Assembly (NCBI GenBank): GCA_900317935.1
Contig: ONIU01000017.1
Coordinates: forward strand, 1-39,890
DNA length: 39,890 bases
Origin: an uncultured bacterium
GTDB lineage: Bacteria; Muiribacteriota; Ozemobacteria; Ozemobacterales; Ozemobacteraceae
Direction of reading: 5' to 3'
Translations under genes and position numbers: made by a program
The notes under the pieces: model-generated
Told to the model about the DNA's origin: nothing
The model's input: the letters and a program-made list of their open reading frames with translations, nothing else
Databases searched by the model: none
Part shown: in pieces, positions 1-9,243 of the stretch
Layout of the letters: each line of letters begins with the position of its first letter
How positions within the stretch are numbered: position 1 is the stretch's first letter

Positions 1-2075
1 AAGCCGACTTCTCTAGCAAGAATCAAAACCTTACGGGCAACATCCATACCGCTTAAATCATCTCTTGGGTCTGGTTCTGTAAAACCTTTTTCTCTAGCTA
101 TTTTTGTGGCTTCAGAAAGACTCATGCCCTCGTCTAGTTTTCCAAAAATAAAGCTGAGAGAACCTGAAAGAATGCCTTTGAACTTAATTAGTTTATCGCC
201 AGCAAAAATGAGTTTTTTCAAATTGTCTATAACAGGCAACCCGGCGCCGACATTTGTTTCATAAAGGAACTGACGACGCTGTCTTAATGCAGTAGAGCGA
301 AGGTCTGCATAATAAGCCAAATCCCTGGTGTTAGCCTTTTTATTGGGTGTAACAACATGTAAGCCTTCATCCATTGCTTCAATATAGCAGTTAGCAACAT
401 CCTGATTGCTGGTGCAGTCTACTAAAACAGGGTTTATAAGCTGATGTTCATTAACCCATGAAAACATCTTTGTCATATCAACATCAACAGAATCTTTGGC
501 AAGTGCTTCTTTCCAATTATCAAGATCTATACCTTTTTCATCTAGAAGCATTTTCTTAGAGTTAGCTATACCACAGACTTTCAAAGTAATATTACGTTCT
601 TTCAAAAATTCTTTTTGTTTCTTAATCTGGTTAAGAAGCGCAGAGCCTATATTGCCACTTCCGACAAGCATAACTTCAATAAACTGCTGTACATCAAAGA
701 AAGCCTGGTGAGTGTTTACAACAGCTCTTGTTGCAGACTTTTTATCTATAACAACAGAAATTGAACGTTCGGAAGAGCCCTGAGCTATTGCGACGACATT
801 AACTCCTGCCTGCGCCAAAGCTTTGAAAAACCTTGCAGACAAGCCTTTTTTGGTTTTCATATTGTCACCGACAATAGAAATAATACTCAAATCATTCTTA
901 AATTCTATTGGTTCTAGAAAACCACTTTGTAATTCAAGCTCAAATTCATCGTTCAAAGCATCTTTAACTTTTTCTAAGTCATTTGATGAGATACAAAAAC
1001 ATATAGAATATTCAGATGAGCTTTGAGTAATCAAAGAAACAGAAACTTCTGCTCTTGAAATCGCTGCAAAAACACGGCTTGCCATACCGACCAAGCCCTT
1101 CATACCAGGTCCAGACACATTAACCATGGTCTGCTTTTCAAGCAGAGAAATAGATTTAACTACCAAACCACTTTTATCTGGTTCATCAGAAATCAAAGTA
1201 CCGTCAAAGTCTGGTTTGAAGGTGTTTTTGATATAACATGGAATATGATAGGTTGCTAATGGAGTAATAGTCTTAGGGTGAAGCACCTTTGCTCCAAAAT
1301 AAGACATTTCCATTGCTTCTCGGTAAGTTAACTGAGAAAGCAGATGTGCATCTGATACAATACGTGGATCGGCGTTAAAAGCCCCGTCTACATCTGTCCA
1401 TATTTCGCAGCAATCTGCATTTAAGCAAGCAGCAACACATGCAGCAGAATAGTCAGAGCCATTTCTTCCTAAGGTTACAGCTTTCTTATCGTGAGAAGTG
1501 GCACCAAAACCAGGCATTACAGCTATATCAATCTTAGAAAAATCACATTTTGCAAAGTTCTTTTTGCTGCTTTCTATATTAACAACAGCATTTAAAGCCG
1601 GACCTTTGGCTTCAAAAGCCTTAATAGAATCAAATATTTCAGCTTTCTTGCCCTTTGCCTGCAGAACCTGTTCCATCAAAGCGCAGGAAAGGCGTTCGCC
1701 ACAAACACTTACATCTGCGCAGAAAGAGTCTTCATAGCCCTTCATATAAGCAATACACTTTGAAGTAACAGTCCAGTATTCTGTTCGGTTTTTCAAGATT
1801 TCTTCCAACTTTGCTTTTCTTTCTTTACCAATCAAAGATTCAGATTCATCAAAAAGTCTTTTAAAAAGCGTGACTAGTCTTTCTATTACATTTTTGTAAT
1901 CTTCGCCTTTTGCGGCTGTATCCATCATTTCTAATAGAGTATTGGTAACTGTTGCTGGAGCGGAAAGAACCACCGCAACTTTTTCTTTTTCTGATGCTTT
2001 TATTATTATTTCTGAAGCCTGTTCAAAGCGCTGCCAATTACCTAAGGAAGTTCCACCGAATTTCAATACTTTCAT
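1..2075 (-). CDS. thrA: Bifunctional aspartokinase/homoserine dehydrogenase, 3' end outside window
   Basis: The protein would phosphorylate aspartate and later reduce aspartate semialdehyde to homoserine, the first and third steps of the threonine/methionine branch. I translated it from the ATG at 2075: it opens with MKVLKFGGTS, the aspartokinase nucleotide-binding motif, followed by a kinase domain with a GRNGSDYSAA motif, then ACT regulatory repeats around residues 310-460, then a Rossmann motif VGSGNIGSAL opening the homoserine dehydrogenase half. About 691 codons are inside the window; the enterobacterial ThrA family is about 820 long, so roughly the last 130 are missing to the left. The ATG has a good ribosome binding site (TTTGGAG, 7 bases away) and lies 33 bp after the secreted-protein gene at 2109-4166, so the two may be cotranscribed. 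The fused architecture is clear; feedback specificity cannot be read from sequence. Confidence 0.93.
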   Translation of the reverse strand, partial: MKVLKFGGTSLGNWQRFEQASEIIIKASEKEKVAVVLSAPATVTNTLLEMMDTAAKGEDYKNVIERLVTLFKRLFDESESLIGKERKAKLEEILKNRTEYWTVTSKCIAYMKGYEDSFCADVSVCGERLSCALMEQVLQAKGKKAEIFDSIKAFEAKGPALNAVVNIESSKKNFAKCDFSKIDIAVMPGFGATSHDKKAVTLGRNGSDYSAACVAACLNADCCEIWTDVDGAFNADPRIVSDAHLLSQLTYREAMEMSYFGAKVLHPKTITPLATYHIPCYIKNTFKPDFDGTLISDEPDKSGLVVKSISLLEKQTMVNVSGPGMKGLVGMASRVFAAISRAEVSVSLITQSSSEYSICFCISSNDLEKVKDALNDEFELELQSGFLEPIEFKNDLSIISIVGDNMKTKKGLSARFFKALAQAGVNVVAIAQGSSERSISVVIDKKSATRAVVNTHQAFFDVQQFIEVMLVGSGNIGSALLNQIKKQKEFLKERNITLKVCGIANSKKMLLDEKGIDLDNWKEALAKDSVDVDMTKMFSWVNEHQLINPVLVDCTSNQDVANCYIEAMDEGLHVVTPNKKANTRDLAYYADLRSTALRQRRQFLYETNVGAGLPVIDNLKKLIFAGDKLIKFKGILSGSLSFIFGKLDEGMSLSEATKIAREKGFTEPDPRDDLSGMDVARKVLILAREVG

Positions 2076-2108
2076 TAAATACTCCAAATTTGCTTGTTAT
2101 CGCTATTT

Positions 2109-4166
2109 TCAATTATTAGATTTTTTATTATTTTCTAAGATTCTAACACCTATATTTTTATCTTTAACCCTGAAAAATAGTTTTATTCTTCTTCTCAATT
2201 CTGAGTAGTCTTCTACATCAACGCTAATAGAAGGAAATTTTTCTTTTTCTATATCTCGAGGAACTTTAAAATCATAAACATAAGGCGTTGCTTTTCTTAA
2301 TTTAAAATGAATATCACCATTAATTGCTCTGTTTATTTCAATATTTTTTTCTTGTGATAAGTTTTCTTGTTCTTCTTCATCTTTCTGATTAGGAATATCC
2401 AGCCTGATTATTCCTTTTGAAATTCCAGTATAATAGACCTTAGCAGTAGAAGATAATGAATCGAGTTCTACTCCACTTCCTTTTGCTTTGTCTAGATTAG
2501 TCCACTTAACATTGTCATCAACAAAAACATCTAATTTATACTCAACACCTGTTTTGAATACGAAATCACCATTATTTTCAAACAATGCAACCATATCTAC
2601 AAATGTTCCATTACGTCTACCAAGTTCACCTATTCTTTGTATTGTATTTGTTCTTGTTCCATCTGAATTTGTATCTGAATAGAAATGGTCTTCGACTCTA
2701 ACATTTTGGTTAATAAATTCCAAATCATTATTTAATAATAATTTATGAATATAGTTATCTACTTTTTCTGTTTTTATTGTTTTATCATCAATAGAATAAA
2801 TAGTGTAGTAGGGTCTTAAAGCAGGCTCTTTTATTAATGACTTATAATCATAAGCAGAACCGAGATTTTCTACAAAAGTATTGTATTCATCTTCATTCGA
2901 GACACCTCTTAAAGATTTATACAAAGTTGAATTATTTATTCTTAAACAACCAGTTGCCAGACAGGGTGGGAAAAACATCTGTTCGCCTGTCTCAACATTG
3001 GTTACTCTAATAATAATATTAGGCGCATCATTATCAAGAATTCTTAAATATTTTGCTTCCTTTCCTTTTTCTGCAACTTCTGTTAACGGTCTTCTATCAA
3101 TCCAATCTTTGGCAGTTGACGGAGTATTACCTAAGTCTATATCTCCTTTTCCATATCCATAACAAGTCTCAGGACTATCTTCAACTATGCTTCCAATAGA
3201 AGGATTCAGATTTCCTTTTCCCTCAGGAGAACCTTCCTTAGCAAAAATTGAATATCGGATAAAACCATCAATAGGATAAAAAGCTACTACATCAGTAAAT
3301 ATATCTTTTACAACTCTCTGAATATTTTCCGGATAATCCCAGTGTTCTTTATCTGCCCAAACTTCACCATCAATAAGACATTCATTAATTTTACCAAAGG
3401 AATACCTGCCAAATAATTCTTTAGCATAATTATCTTTAATAGTCACACCAGGCATTTCATACCAATCGCTAGTAGTACATATGCTTCGTTTTGCATTAGG
3501 TGTATTTCCGTCATATCCAAAAGTATTTGCAGTATCTTTGAAAGTAATTATTGGAGGAGTCCTATCTTTACAGTAAACAGATACGAAATTATCGTTATTA
3601 TTAACCTCTTCTGCTTCTACTATAGTCGAATTTTTTAATAATTTTTCTTTAAAATTAGAATAAACTGGTTTTCTTCCATTAATATAGTCTGGATTAAAGG
3701 GTTTAAACTTTTTTACATATTCATAATTACTATCCATACAAAGATAAAAAGTGCTAGTACCAGGAGTATTAATATATTGATTCAAAGGAAAATTAACAAG
3801 CCTATAAATCTCTGTATCATTCTCTCTATAAGACAAACCAAAATGCTCATTCATAAAATCCTTAAAAGATATTTCTTCTTCAGTTAAAACAGCATGAGAT
3901 GAAAAATCCTTAAAATATTTTTGCGCAGTCTCTTCGTAAACTTTTCCTTCAGGAATCGTTGATTTATTTACTATAGGATAGGGTTTATTTCTTTTCTGGA
4001 AAGGGTCAAATTTTATATCCACATCTTCAAAAGTTTCTAAATATCGTCCGTCTTCATTATCAAAAATTTTTATATTAGACAAATATTTATCCATAGGAGA
4101 CCCTGCAAAAGAAGCAGAAGCAAATAAAAAGATTCCAAATATAGGAAATAACATTTTTAATTTCAT
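2109..4166 (-). CDS. Large secreted protein of unknown function
   Basis: This 685-residue protein starts with a classic signal peptide (MKLKMLFPIFGIFLFASASF followed by AG), so it is probably exported to the periplasm or outside. No transmembrane segment is visible after it. The mature part is rich in Asp, Asn, Tyr and Lys and has several Cys, including one pair around CLATGC near residue 400; the charged, Asp-rich C-terminal half looks like beta-rich repeats but I see no repeat unit I can name. The start at 4166 is supported by AGGAGAG seven bases upstream. It lies between the smr-like gene and thrA, same strand, with an 82-bp gap upstream that may hold its own promoter. I do not recognise the family. 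Confidence 0.8.
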   Translation of the reverse strand: MKLKMLFPIFGIFLFASASFAGSPMDKYLSNIKIFDNEDGRYLETFEDVDIKFDPFQKRNKPYPIVNKSTIPEGKVYEETAQKYFKDFSSHAVLTEEEISFKDFMNEHFGLSYRENDTEIYRLVNFPLNQYINTPGTSTFYLCMDSNYEYVKKFKPFNPDYINGRKPVYSNFKEKLLKNSTIVEAEEVNNNDNFVSVYCKDRTPPIITFKDTANTFGYDGNTPNAKRSICTTSDWYEMPGVTIKDNYAKELFGRYSFGKINECLIDGEVWADKEHWDYPENIQRVVKDIFTDVVAFYPIDGFIRYSIFAKEGSPEGKGNLNPSIGSIVEDSPETCYGYGKGDIDLGNTPSTAKDWIDRRPLTEVAEKGKEAKYLRILDNDAPNIIIRVTNVETGEQMFFPPCLATGCLRINNSTLYKSLRGVSNEDEYNTFVENLGSAYDYKSLIKEPALRPYYTIYSIDDKTIKTEKVDNYIHKLLLNNDLEFINQNVRVEDHFYSDTNSDGTRTNTIQRIGELGRRNGTFVDMVALFENNGDFVFKTGVEYKLDVFVDDNVKWTNLDKAKGSGVELDSLSSTAKVYYTGISKGIIRLDIPNQKDEEEQENLSQEKNIEINRAINGDIHFKLRKATPYVYDFKVPRDIEKEKFPSISVDVEDYSELRRRIKLFFRVKDKNIGVRILENNKKSNN

Positions 4167-4248
4167 AAATACTCTCCTAATAAATAATACTTATTTTTCA
4201 ATTATACCAATAAACTAGATTAATAGAAATAGTTGAACCTATCACCGA

Positions 4249-4713
4249 TTATATGGAAATAGCCTGATAAACCTTATAAGCTCCTTTATTGAATGATTTT
4301 AATCTTTTCTGTTTTATCAGCAGTTTAATAGAAGACTGTATTTTAGTTTCTTCAAATCTATGAAATTTACCAATTATCTTAGTTATAGTCTTAGGGGAAT
4401 CGCAGAAATCAAAAATTTCTTCGCCTAACAAATCTAATGCCTCTGGCAAAGGCTTCTTAGGTATAACCCTAGTAGAGCCAGGATTAAAAGAAAACGGATT
4501 TTTACCAGAATCAAAATCAAGTTCATCTGGAAAACCAGATAAAAAGCTGCGTATTTTATTTAAAAGAACACCACCAACTCCAGAAGATCCGTATCCATGA
4601 ATAACTTCAAAAGGAATTAAATTACCTTTCTTAACTCTAGAATTATAATATTTAATAAAAGCTTCAATGGCTTCTATTCTTGTTAATCCATGAAGGTCTA
4701 TTTTATCACTCAC
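4249..4713 (-). CDS. Smr-domain protein with a C-terminal helical extension
   Basis: The N-terminal half (about residues 4-85) matches the Smr (small MutS-related) domain: the DLHG motif near residue 6, followed about 35 residues later by the HGYGSSGVGG loop. Smr domains bind or nick nucleic acids, including in ribosome-collision rescue, and the DLHG and HGxGxGxL signatures are both present in recognisable form. The last 65 residues are not Smr; they carry a short helix-rich segment (LLGEEIFDFCDSPKTITKII) that resembles a winged helix. The gene overlaps the upstream 4710-5372 gene by 4 bp (ATGA), so they are translationally coupled and belong to the floA cluster. Substrate is unknown. Confidence 0.75.
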   Translation of the reverse strand: MSDKIDLHGLTRIEAIEAFIKYYNSRVKKGNLIPFEVIHGYGSSGVGGVLLNKIRSFLSGFPDELDFDSGKNPFSFNPGSTRVIPKKPLPEALDLLGEEIFDFCDSPKTITKIIGKFHRFEETKIQSSIKLLIKQKRLKSFNKGAYKVYQAISI

Positions 4714-5372
4714 TGATTTCGCCTGTTATTTCTAAAAAATGAAGGCTCTTCATCGATTTCTAAGTCATAAAGTGTAGATTCTAAAAAAGCTAACTCATCT
4801 AAAAGGCCTTCACTAGGAAACCTATTAAAATATGGCCTACCACAAAAGACACAAATTGAAGCAAATTTTGGAACAAATGCATTCGGCGGCAAAGCTTCCA
4901 TAGCTCCTTCAATAGCAAACAATCGGATTCTTTCGCCCAAAAGGCTTTCCAATTCCTGCATTAAAGTAGGAGTATACCCACCCACTGTTCTAGGAATAAT
5001 AAGAAAAATAACTTCGCCTTTATCTGAAAGTTCTTTAACAATGGATGCCTTTTTTTTATAAGCACCTTTGATGCAGACAGGTTCTAATCCACCATTATCA
5101 GCAATAGTAAACCACTTCAAATTATCATCATCATCTACAAGAATAATACGAACCGGCTTTTTAAAAAACCTCAAAGCATAAATCCAGGTTTGAAGTCCAT
5201 AATTTCTAGCAATTATGACAGTGCCTGGCTTAAATTCATTTTCACCCCAAAATCTAAAATATGGAAGAAAAATAGCTGCCCAAAACCGGGCTAAAGAACG
5301 AAAAACCAACCAGGCCAATCGACCTGGCTGATTTAAATCTTCTATACTTTTAGAACTAAATTCAGTCATCAT
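4710..5372 (-). CDS. Acyltransferase-like (LPLAT fold) protein lacking the catalytic HX4D motif
   Basis: This 220-residue protein has the layout of a lysophospholipid/PlsC-type acyltransferase: an N-terminal amphipathic or membrane-near stretch (LAWLVFRSLARFWAAIFLPY), then a VIIAR strand where the family has an 'iianH' strand, a central GEVIFLIIPRTVGG segment, and a late VPKF...VFCGRPYF segment like the family's substrate-loop strand. Where active enzymes have His-x4-Asp this protein has NYGLQTW, so both catalytic residues are replaced. It is therefore either an inactive lipid-binding homologue or a different fold that resembles one; the assignment is by eye. It overlaps the upstream gene by 11 bp and the downstream Smr gene by 4 bp, in the NfeD/FloA cluster, which fits a membrane-associated role. 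Confidence 0.5.
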   Translation of the reverse strand: MMTEFSSKSIEDLNQPGRLAWLVFRSLARFWAAIFLPYFRFWGENEFKPGTVIIARNYGLQTWIYALRFFKKPVRIILVDDDDNLKWFTIADNGGLEPVCIKGAYKKKASIVKELSDKGEVIFLIIPRTVGGYTPTLMQELESLLGERIRLFAIEGAMEALPPNAFVPKFASICVFCGRPYFNRFPSEGLLDELAFLESTLYDLEIDEEPSFFRNNRRNQ

Positions 5373-5874
5373 TTTTTATAGAAGGTATTCTGCTATAAAT
5401 ACGATTAATATCGTATCTCTGCAAAACCTCCGACATTATAAATGACTTAAGCAAATCTTCACGACCAATTTTAACTTTAGTTTCTTGAACACGAGTAACA
5501 ACAGGCTCTGGTTCACCAAGATTAAAACTGCCTGTTCCACCTTCTAATGAACCAAGTTTATCATAGTTAACTTCTTCACAAGAATGAGATTCATGGGAAG
5601 TTGGAGTTGTCAGAGATTGTCTTGAAATCTGCCCCGCATTAGCATTTCTAGAAGCACTTCTAGACATTCTTCTAGACTGAGAAGATTGCTGTGGAGGAGT
5701 AACCAAAGGCTTAGAAGAACCTAACCCCTGATTAGAATTCTTCATAACATCTTTAAAAATGTCGTCAAGATTTACATTATCACCACCAGAACCAATAGCA
5801 TTATTCTTTTTACCATTAAAAGCACCAGAAGCTATTAAAAAAATAATGACAATTATAAATACACAACATTCCAT
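5362..5874 (-). CDS. Membrane-anchored protein with disordered linker and conserved C-terminal helix
   Basis: The 170-residue protein begins with one hydrophobic segment (ECCVFIIVIIFLIASGAF), which would anchor it in the inner membrane. A low-complexity linker follows, rich in Ser, Asn, Gln and Arg (about residues 40-110), and the last 40 residues are an ordered-looking helix, GREDLLKSFIMSEVLQRYDI. There is no catalytic motif. It starts 13 bp after the floA stop and overlaps the following gene by 11 bp, so it is part of the same operon. The layout suggests a tether or scaffold working with the FloA microdomain, but that is inferred from position only. I do not recognise a family. Confidence 0.72.
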   Translation of the reverse strand: MECCVFIIVIIFLIASGAFNGKKNNAIGSGGDNVNLDDIFKDVMKNSNQGLGSSKPLVTPPQQSSQSRRMSRSASRNANAGQISRQSLTTPTSHESHSCEEVNYDKLGSLEGGTGSFNLGEPEPVVTRVQETKVKIGREDLLKSFIMSEVLQRYDINRIYSRIPSIKNDD

Positions 5875-5887
5875 AGTTTTTTACGCT

Positions 5888-6871
5888 TTATCTAGTAGTT
5901 TTTTTGGCTGGTTCTGCCATTGCAGAAAACGACTTTCTCATTTCTGTGTCTGAACTGATATTCTTAAGAGTGTAATAATCAAGAATACCCATATTGCCAT
6001 CTTTAAGAGCATCGGCAATAGCCTGAGGAACAGCTGCTTCAGCTTCAACAAGTTTTGCTTTCATTTCTTGTTCGTAAGCTTTCATTTCCTGTTCTTTTGC
6101 TTCAGCCATAGCACGGCGTTCAGCAGCCTTAGCACGAGCAATCTTCATGTCTGCTTCTGACTGATCAATCTGCAATTTAGCGCCGATATTTTCACCTATA
6201 TCAACGTCAGCAATATCTATAGAAAGGATTTCAAAAGCAGTATTAGCATCAAGACCTTTATCCTGAATAACTTTAGAGATTCTATCCGGATTTTCAAGAA
6301 TTTCTTCATGACTTTCAGCAGAACCGATTGTAGTAACAATACCTTCACCTACACGGGCAAGAATTGTTTCTTCTGTGGCACCACCAACTAGTTTATTAAT
6401 ATCAGCCTTAACAGTAACACGAGCAATTGCTTTAACCTGAATACCATTCTTAGCCATAGCAGCAACTAATGGAGTATTGATAACTTTCGGCTTAACACAA
6501 AGAGAAACAGCGTCTCTAACATCACGACCAGCAAGGTCGATAGCTGTAGCCTGCTTAAAACCGAGATTAATACCTGCTTTTTGAGCAGCAATCAAAGCAG
6601 CAGCAACATTACCTACTCTACCACCAGCAAGATAATGTGATTCAAGATTATCTAATTCTACCTTAATACCAGCTTTATCCAACATGATTGCTGGAGTAAT
6701 GATATCGTAAGGATTAATTTTTCTAAAACGCATAGCAATGAGCTTAAATGGACTAACGGAAAGACCAGAAGCCCAGGCACTTATCCAAAGTCCAAATGGA
6801 AAATAGTAAGAAACAATTCCAAATAATATCAGTAAACCAAATACTATAAGAACAATTACACCTTCAGTCAT
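5888..6871 (-). CDS. floA: Flotillin-like membrane scaffold FloA
   Basis: FloA proteins assemble on the inner face of the cytoplasmic membrane and organise functional membrane microdomains; NfeD proteins are their usual partners. The 327-residue length is normal for the family (about 330). It shows an N-terminal hydrophobic hairpin (residues 3-40, [20 protein letters not shown]), the family's characteristic [20 protein letters not shown] segment, an SPFH/PHB-like core, and an Ala/Glu-rich coiled coil (about residues 235-285, including [20 protein letters not shown]). It follows the second nfeD gene after 72 bp and precedes two small membrane-associated genes of unknown role. The upstream gap contains an inverted repeat (CTTTAT/ATAAAG near 6912-6926) that may be a weak processing or regulatory hairpin. 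Confidence 0.95.
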   Translation of the reverse strand: MTEGVIVLIVFGLLILFGIVSYYFPFGLWISAWASGLSVSPFKLIAMRFRKINPYDIITPAIMLDKAGIKVELDNLESHYLAGGRVGNVAAALIAAQKAGINLGFKQATAIDLAGRDVRDAVSLCVKPKVINTPLVAAMAKNGIQVKAIARVTVKADINKLVGGATEETILARVGEGIVTTIGSAESHEEILENPDRISKVIQDKGLDANTAFEILSIDIADVDIGENIGAKLQIDQSEADMKIARAKAAERRAMAEAKEQEMKAYEQEMKAKLVEAEAAVPQAIADALKDGNMGILDYYTLKNISSDTEMRKSFSAMAEPAKKTTR

Positions 6872-6943
6872 GAATCGACCTCCACATTTTTATAACAATA
6901 TATAATTCAATACTTTATGTTATAAAGTCAAGTATAAATTATA

Positions 6944-7627
6944 TTAATCAGCAACAGAAACTATCACACGACCTGCAGTAGTTTTTATTACTTTGATTTT
7001 TGTACCTTTTTCAATAAAATCACCATCAGTTATAACATCAACTCGCTCATCTGCGATTTTTGCAATACCAGATGGACGCAGATTAGAAACAGCCACACCT
7101 TCTGCACCTAAGAATCTTGCAGTATTATCTACAGCAGAAATATCTTCAGGAGCAGGGGCTGTTTCAGAAAGAATAAACTTCTTGCCTAGTTTAGTTTGCG
7201 GTAATATTTCAACCATGAAATAAATTAGAAATCCAACGCCAATTACAGCAAATACTGTGACTCCTATAGCCCAAACCTTGGTTAGTTTCCAAAATGCAAG
7301 GCCCAAAGAAACTAACAACAATATTGTTCCAGAAATACCAGCAATACCAAAGCCAGGAATAATAGCTATTTCCAAAAACAGCAAAAATAGAGCAAAAAGC
7401 ATTATTCCAACTATAGATAAAGCCCAAGCTAGAGTTTTATCTGACTTTTCTGCTGAAGAAGATGGAGTTGAAGATTCACTTGATGAAGATAATGATCCGT
7501 TATTTGTATTATCGGCACTGGTTGTATTGCTTTTTTCTGGCAATAAGTTTGACTGCGCCATAACAACTGGCGTGAAAACAGCACTGATAAACAATAATAT
7601 GACCAAAAACCAATTCAAATATTTCAT
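6944..7627 (-). CDS. NfeD-family membrane protein with C-terminal OB fold
   Basis: This 227-residue protein has an N-terminal signal or anchor segment (LNWFLVILLFISAVF), a Ser/Asn-rich linker, two or three membrane segments around residues 67-140 (including LEIAIIPGFGIAGISGTILL, the NfeD signature), and a C-terminal OB-fold domain ending VITDGDFIEKGTKIKVIKTT. NfeD proteins pair with SPFH/flotillin proteins, and here floA is the next gene downstream. It lacks the ClpP-like protease domain carried by its upstream neighbour, so it is the short NfeD type. Only 3 bp separate it from the upstream gene, indicating coupled translation. Confidence in the family is high; the role is by analogy. Confidence 0.9.
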   Translation of the reverse strand: MKYLNWFLVILLFISAVFTPVVMAQSNLLPEKSNTTSADNTNNGSLSSSSESSTPSSSAEKSDKTLAWALSIVGIMLFALFLLFLEIAIIPGFGIAGISGTILLLVSLGLAFWKLTKVWAIGVTVFAVIGVGFLIYFMVEILPQTKLGKKFILSETAPAPEDISAVDNTARFLGAEGVAVSNLRPSGIAKIADERVDVITDGDFIEKGTKIKVIKTTAGRVIVSVAD

Positions 7628-7630
7628 TTA

Positions 7631-9067
7631 TTAAACTTCCAATTTTTTAATTACTATTTTGTTTCCATCAACTTTTTTAACAATAACCTGCTCATTTTTC
7701 TCAATAAAATCACCTTCAGAGACAACATCGTATCTTTCAGTGCCAATTTTTGCCTTTCCAGAAGGTCTACAAATAGAAAGAGTGACACCCTGCAATCCGA
7801 TTAAATCACTGTAAGCATTTTGTTCAACAGCAACATAACCACTTTCGGCAGTCATTTCTTTCTTTAAAACAAAGCGATCAAAAAGCCCAAGTTTAGGAGC
7901 AAGCTTATAAATCAAAATCACAGCTATTGTTGTATAAACAAGTAGATAGCCAATAGCATGAATTGCTTCAATAAAACCACCATAAAGCTGAATAATACTG
8001 AAACACAAACATAGAATACCTGAAATTCCAGTTATACCAAAACCAGGAATAACAAATATTTCTAACAATAACAAAATTAGCCCTATGACAAAAATTATTA
8101 ACACTTCAAAGCCGGCCATATAAGCAAATAAATGACCGCCAAAGAATAAAGCAAAACAAACAATAGACACTATTCCAAAAATACCAAAACCAGGAATATA
8201 AAATTCAATAACCATACACCAGAAAGCAATAGTAAAAAGAAGAGTGCTTACTGTCGGGCTGGTAAGATATCTTGCAATAAGTTCAGAAGAAGTTGGAGCT
8301 ACATTTTCAACTTCATTATTTTCTAATGAAGCACTTCGTAATACAGCAGTTAATGTAGCTGTTATCTGGTCACAATACCCATGCTTAAAGGCATTTTCTG
8401 CTGTCAAAGTCAGAATTTCTCCTTTTGGACATAGCCCTTCTATTGTATCGTGATTAGCATTTACCATTGCCTTAGCCAAACTTGGTTCTCTATGTCTTGC
8501 TTCAGCAGTTGCACCAAATTCCGCTTCAAAAGCAGAAACAAACTTTGGTTCTGCAGCTTTTACTCCTCCTCCGACAAGCATAATCGGAGTAGCAGCTCCC
8601 ATTTCAGAACCAGGAGCCATATAAATATTCTGGCAAGCAATGGAAATTAAGGCAGCTGCAGAAAGTGCTCTTCCATTAACAAAAGCAATAGTTTTAACTT
8701 TAGACTTCAAAAGAGCGTCTTTCATTTCTTGAGCTGCAGTAACAAGCCCGCCATTGGAATTAACTTCTAAAATAACAGCAACAGCCTCTTCTCTTTCAGC
8801 TCTTCGGAGTTGCCTTCGCAAAAAGAAAGATAATCCGTTATCAATATCGCCAGCTACAGGAACAACTATAACTTTTTTCTTCGTATCTGCAAAAACTTGA
8901 GATGAATTGGCAAATATAGATAAAAATAAGGATAGAAAAACCACACAAGACCAAAAGTATTGTGTGGTTTTTTTGTAAACTACTTTAGATGCTGAATTAT
9001 CTTCTGCGTCTCTGTTTACGACGAGCTTCAGCAGCTTTTCTTTTTTGTTTTTCGCTAGGTTTTTCAT
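7631..9067 (-). CDS. NfeD with ClpP-class serine protease domain (long form); start uncertain
   Basis: The long NfeD type joins a ClpP-like membrane-bound serine protease domain to membrane segments and a C-terminal OB fold. The protease region shows EVNSNGGLV and a NGRALSAAALISIA segment, whose Ser is at the nucleophile position, followed by YMAPGSEMGAATP. Several membrane segments follow (about residues 270-400, with two copies of a PGFGI motif), then the OB fold near the C-terminus. The signal segment FWSCVVFLSLFLSIFANSSQ lies well inside the reading frame. The only ATG (9067) lies within rpsU in another frame, 71 bp before its end, with no clear Shine-Dalgarno; the next candidate is a GTG at 8944, which would leave a signal peptide without a basic n-region. 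A terminator-like hairpin sits between the two. Confidence 0.87.
   Translation of the reverse strand: MKNLAKNKKEKLLKLVVNRDAEDNSASKVVYKKTTQYFWSCVVFLSLFLSIFANSSQVFADTKKKVIVVPVAGDIDNGLSFFLRRQLRRAEREEAVAVILEVNSNGGLVTAAQEMKDALLKSKVKTIAFVNGRALSAAALISIACQNIYMAPGSEMGAATPIMLVGGGVKAAEPKFVSAFEAEFGATAEARHREPSLAKAMVNANHDTIEGLCPKGEILTLTAENAFKHGYCDQITATLTAVLRSASLENNEVENVAPTSSELIARYLTSPTVSTLLFTIAFWCMVIEFYIPGFGIFGIVSIVCFALFFGGHLFAYMAGFEVLIIFVIGLILLLLEIFVIPGFGITGISGILCLCFSIIQLYGGFIEAIHAIGYLLVYTTIAVILIYKLAPKLGLFDRFVLKKEMTAESGYVAVEQNAYSDLIGLQGVTLSICRPSGKAKIGTERYDVVSEGDFIEKNEQVIVKKVDGNKIVIKKLEV
8936..8974 (-). terminator. Bidirectional intrinsic terminator after rpsU
   Basis: A perfect 8-bp stem CCACACAA/TTGTGTGG (8941-8948 with 8960-8967) with an 11-base loop is flanked by five A on the left and seven T on the right, so it has a U-tract on either strand. 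On the minus strand it begins about 22 bases after the rpsU stop and ends transcripts of hinT-rpsU. It lies inside the open reading frame of the downstream nfeD gene. Confidence 0.75.
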
Positions 9068-9179
9068 ATGCTCTGCGGCGTTTGATTTCCTTAACGATAC
9101 CAGCTTCCTGGCATTTCTTCTGGAAACGTTTCAAAGCCTTTTCTAATGGTTCGTCTTTTAATACTCTTACTTCTGCCAT
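8997..9179 (-). CDS. rpsU: 30S ribosomal protein bS21
   Basis: The 60-residue product is a short, highly basic protein with the bS21 pattern: VRVLKDEPLEKALKRFQKKC near the start, then KEIKRRRAYEKPSEKQKRKA and an Arg-rich tail. bS21 sits near the anti-Shine-Dalgarno end of 16S rRNA and helps initiation. I chose the ATG at 9179, not the one at 9206, because the family starts here and an AGGGGGG box stands about 8 bases upstream. A 16-base palindrome (CTGATTT/AAATCAG, 9196-9211) lies just before that box and could form a hairpin in the leader. The gene follows hinT by 64 bp. Confidence 0.96.
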   Translation of the reverse strand: MAEVRVLKDEPLEKALKRFQKKCQEAGIVKEIKRRRAYEKPSEKQKRKAAEARRKQRRRR

Positions 9180-9243
9180 ACAATTCACCCCCCTTCTGAT
9201 TTTCAAATCAGAGAGGTTGCTCTCATATTATTCTTCTTTTAAC

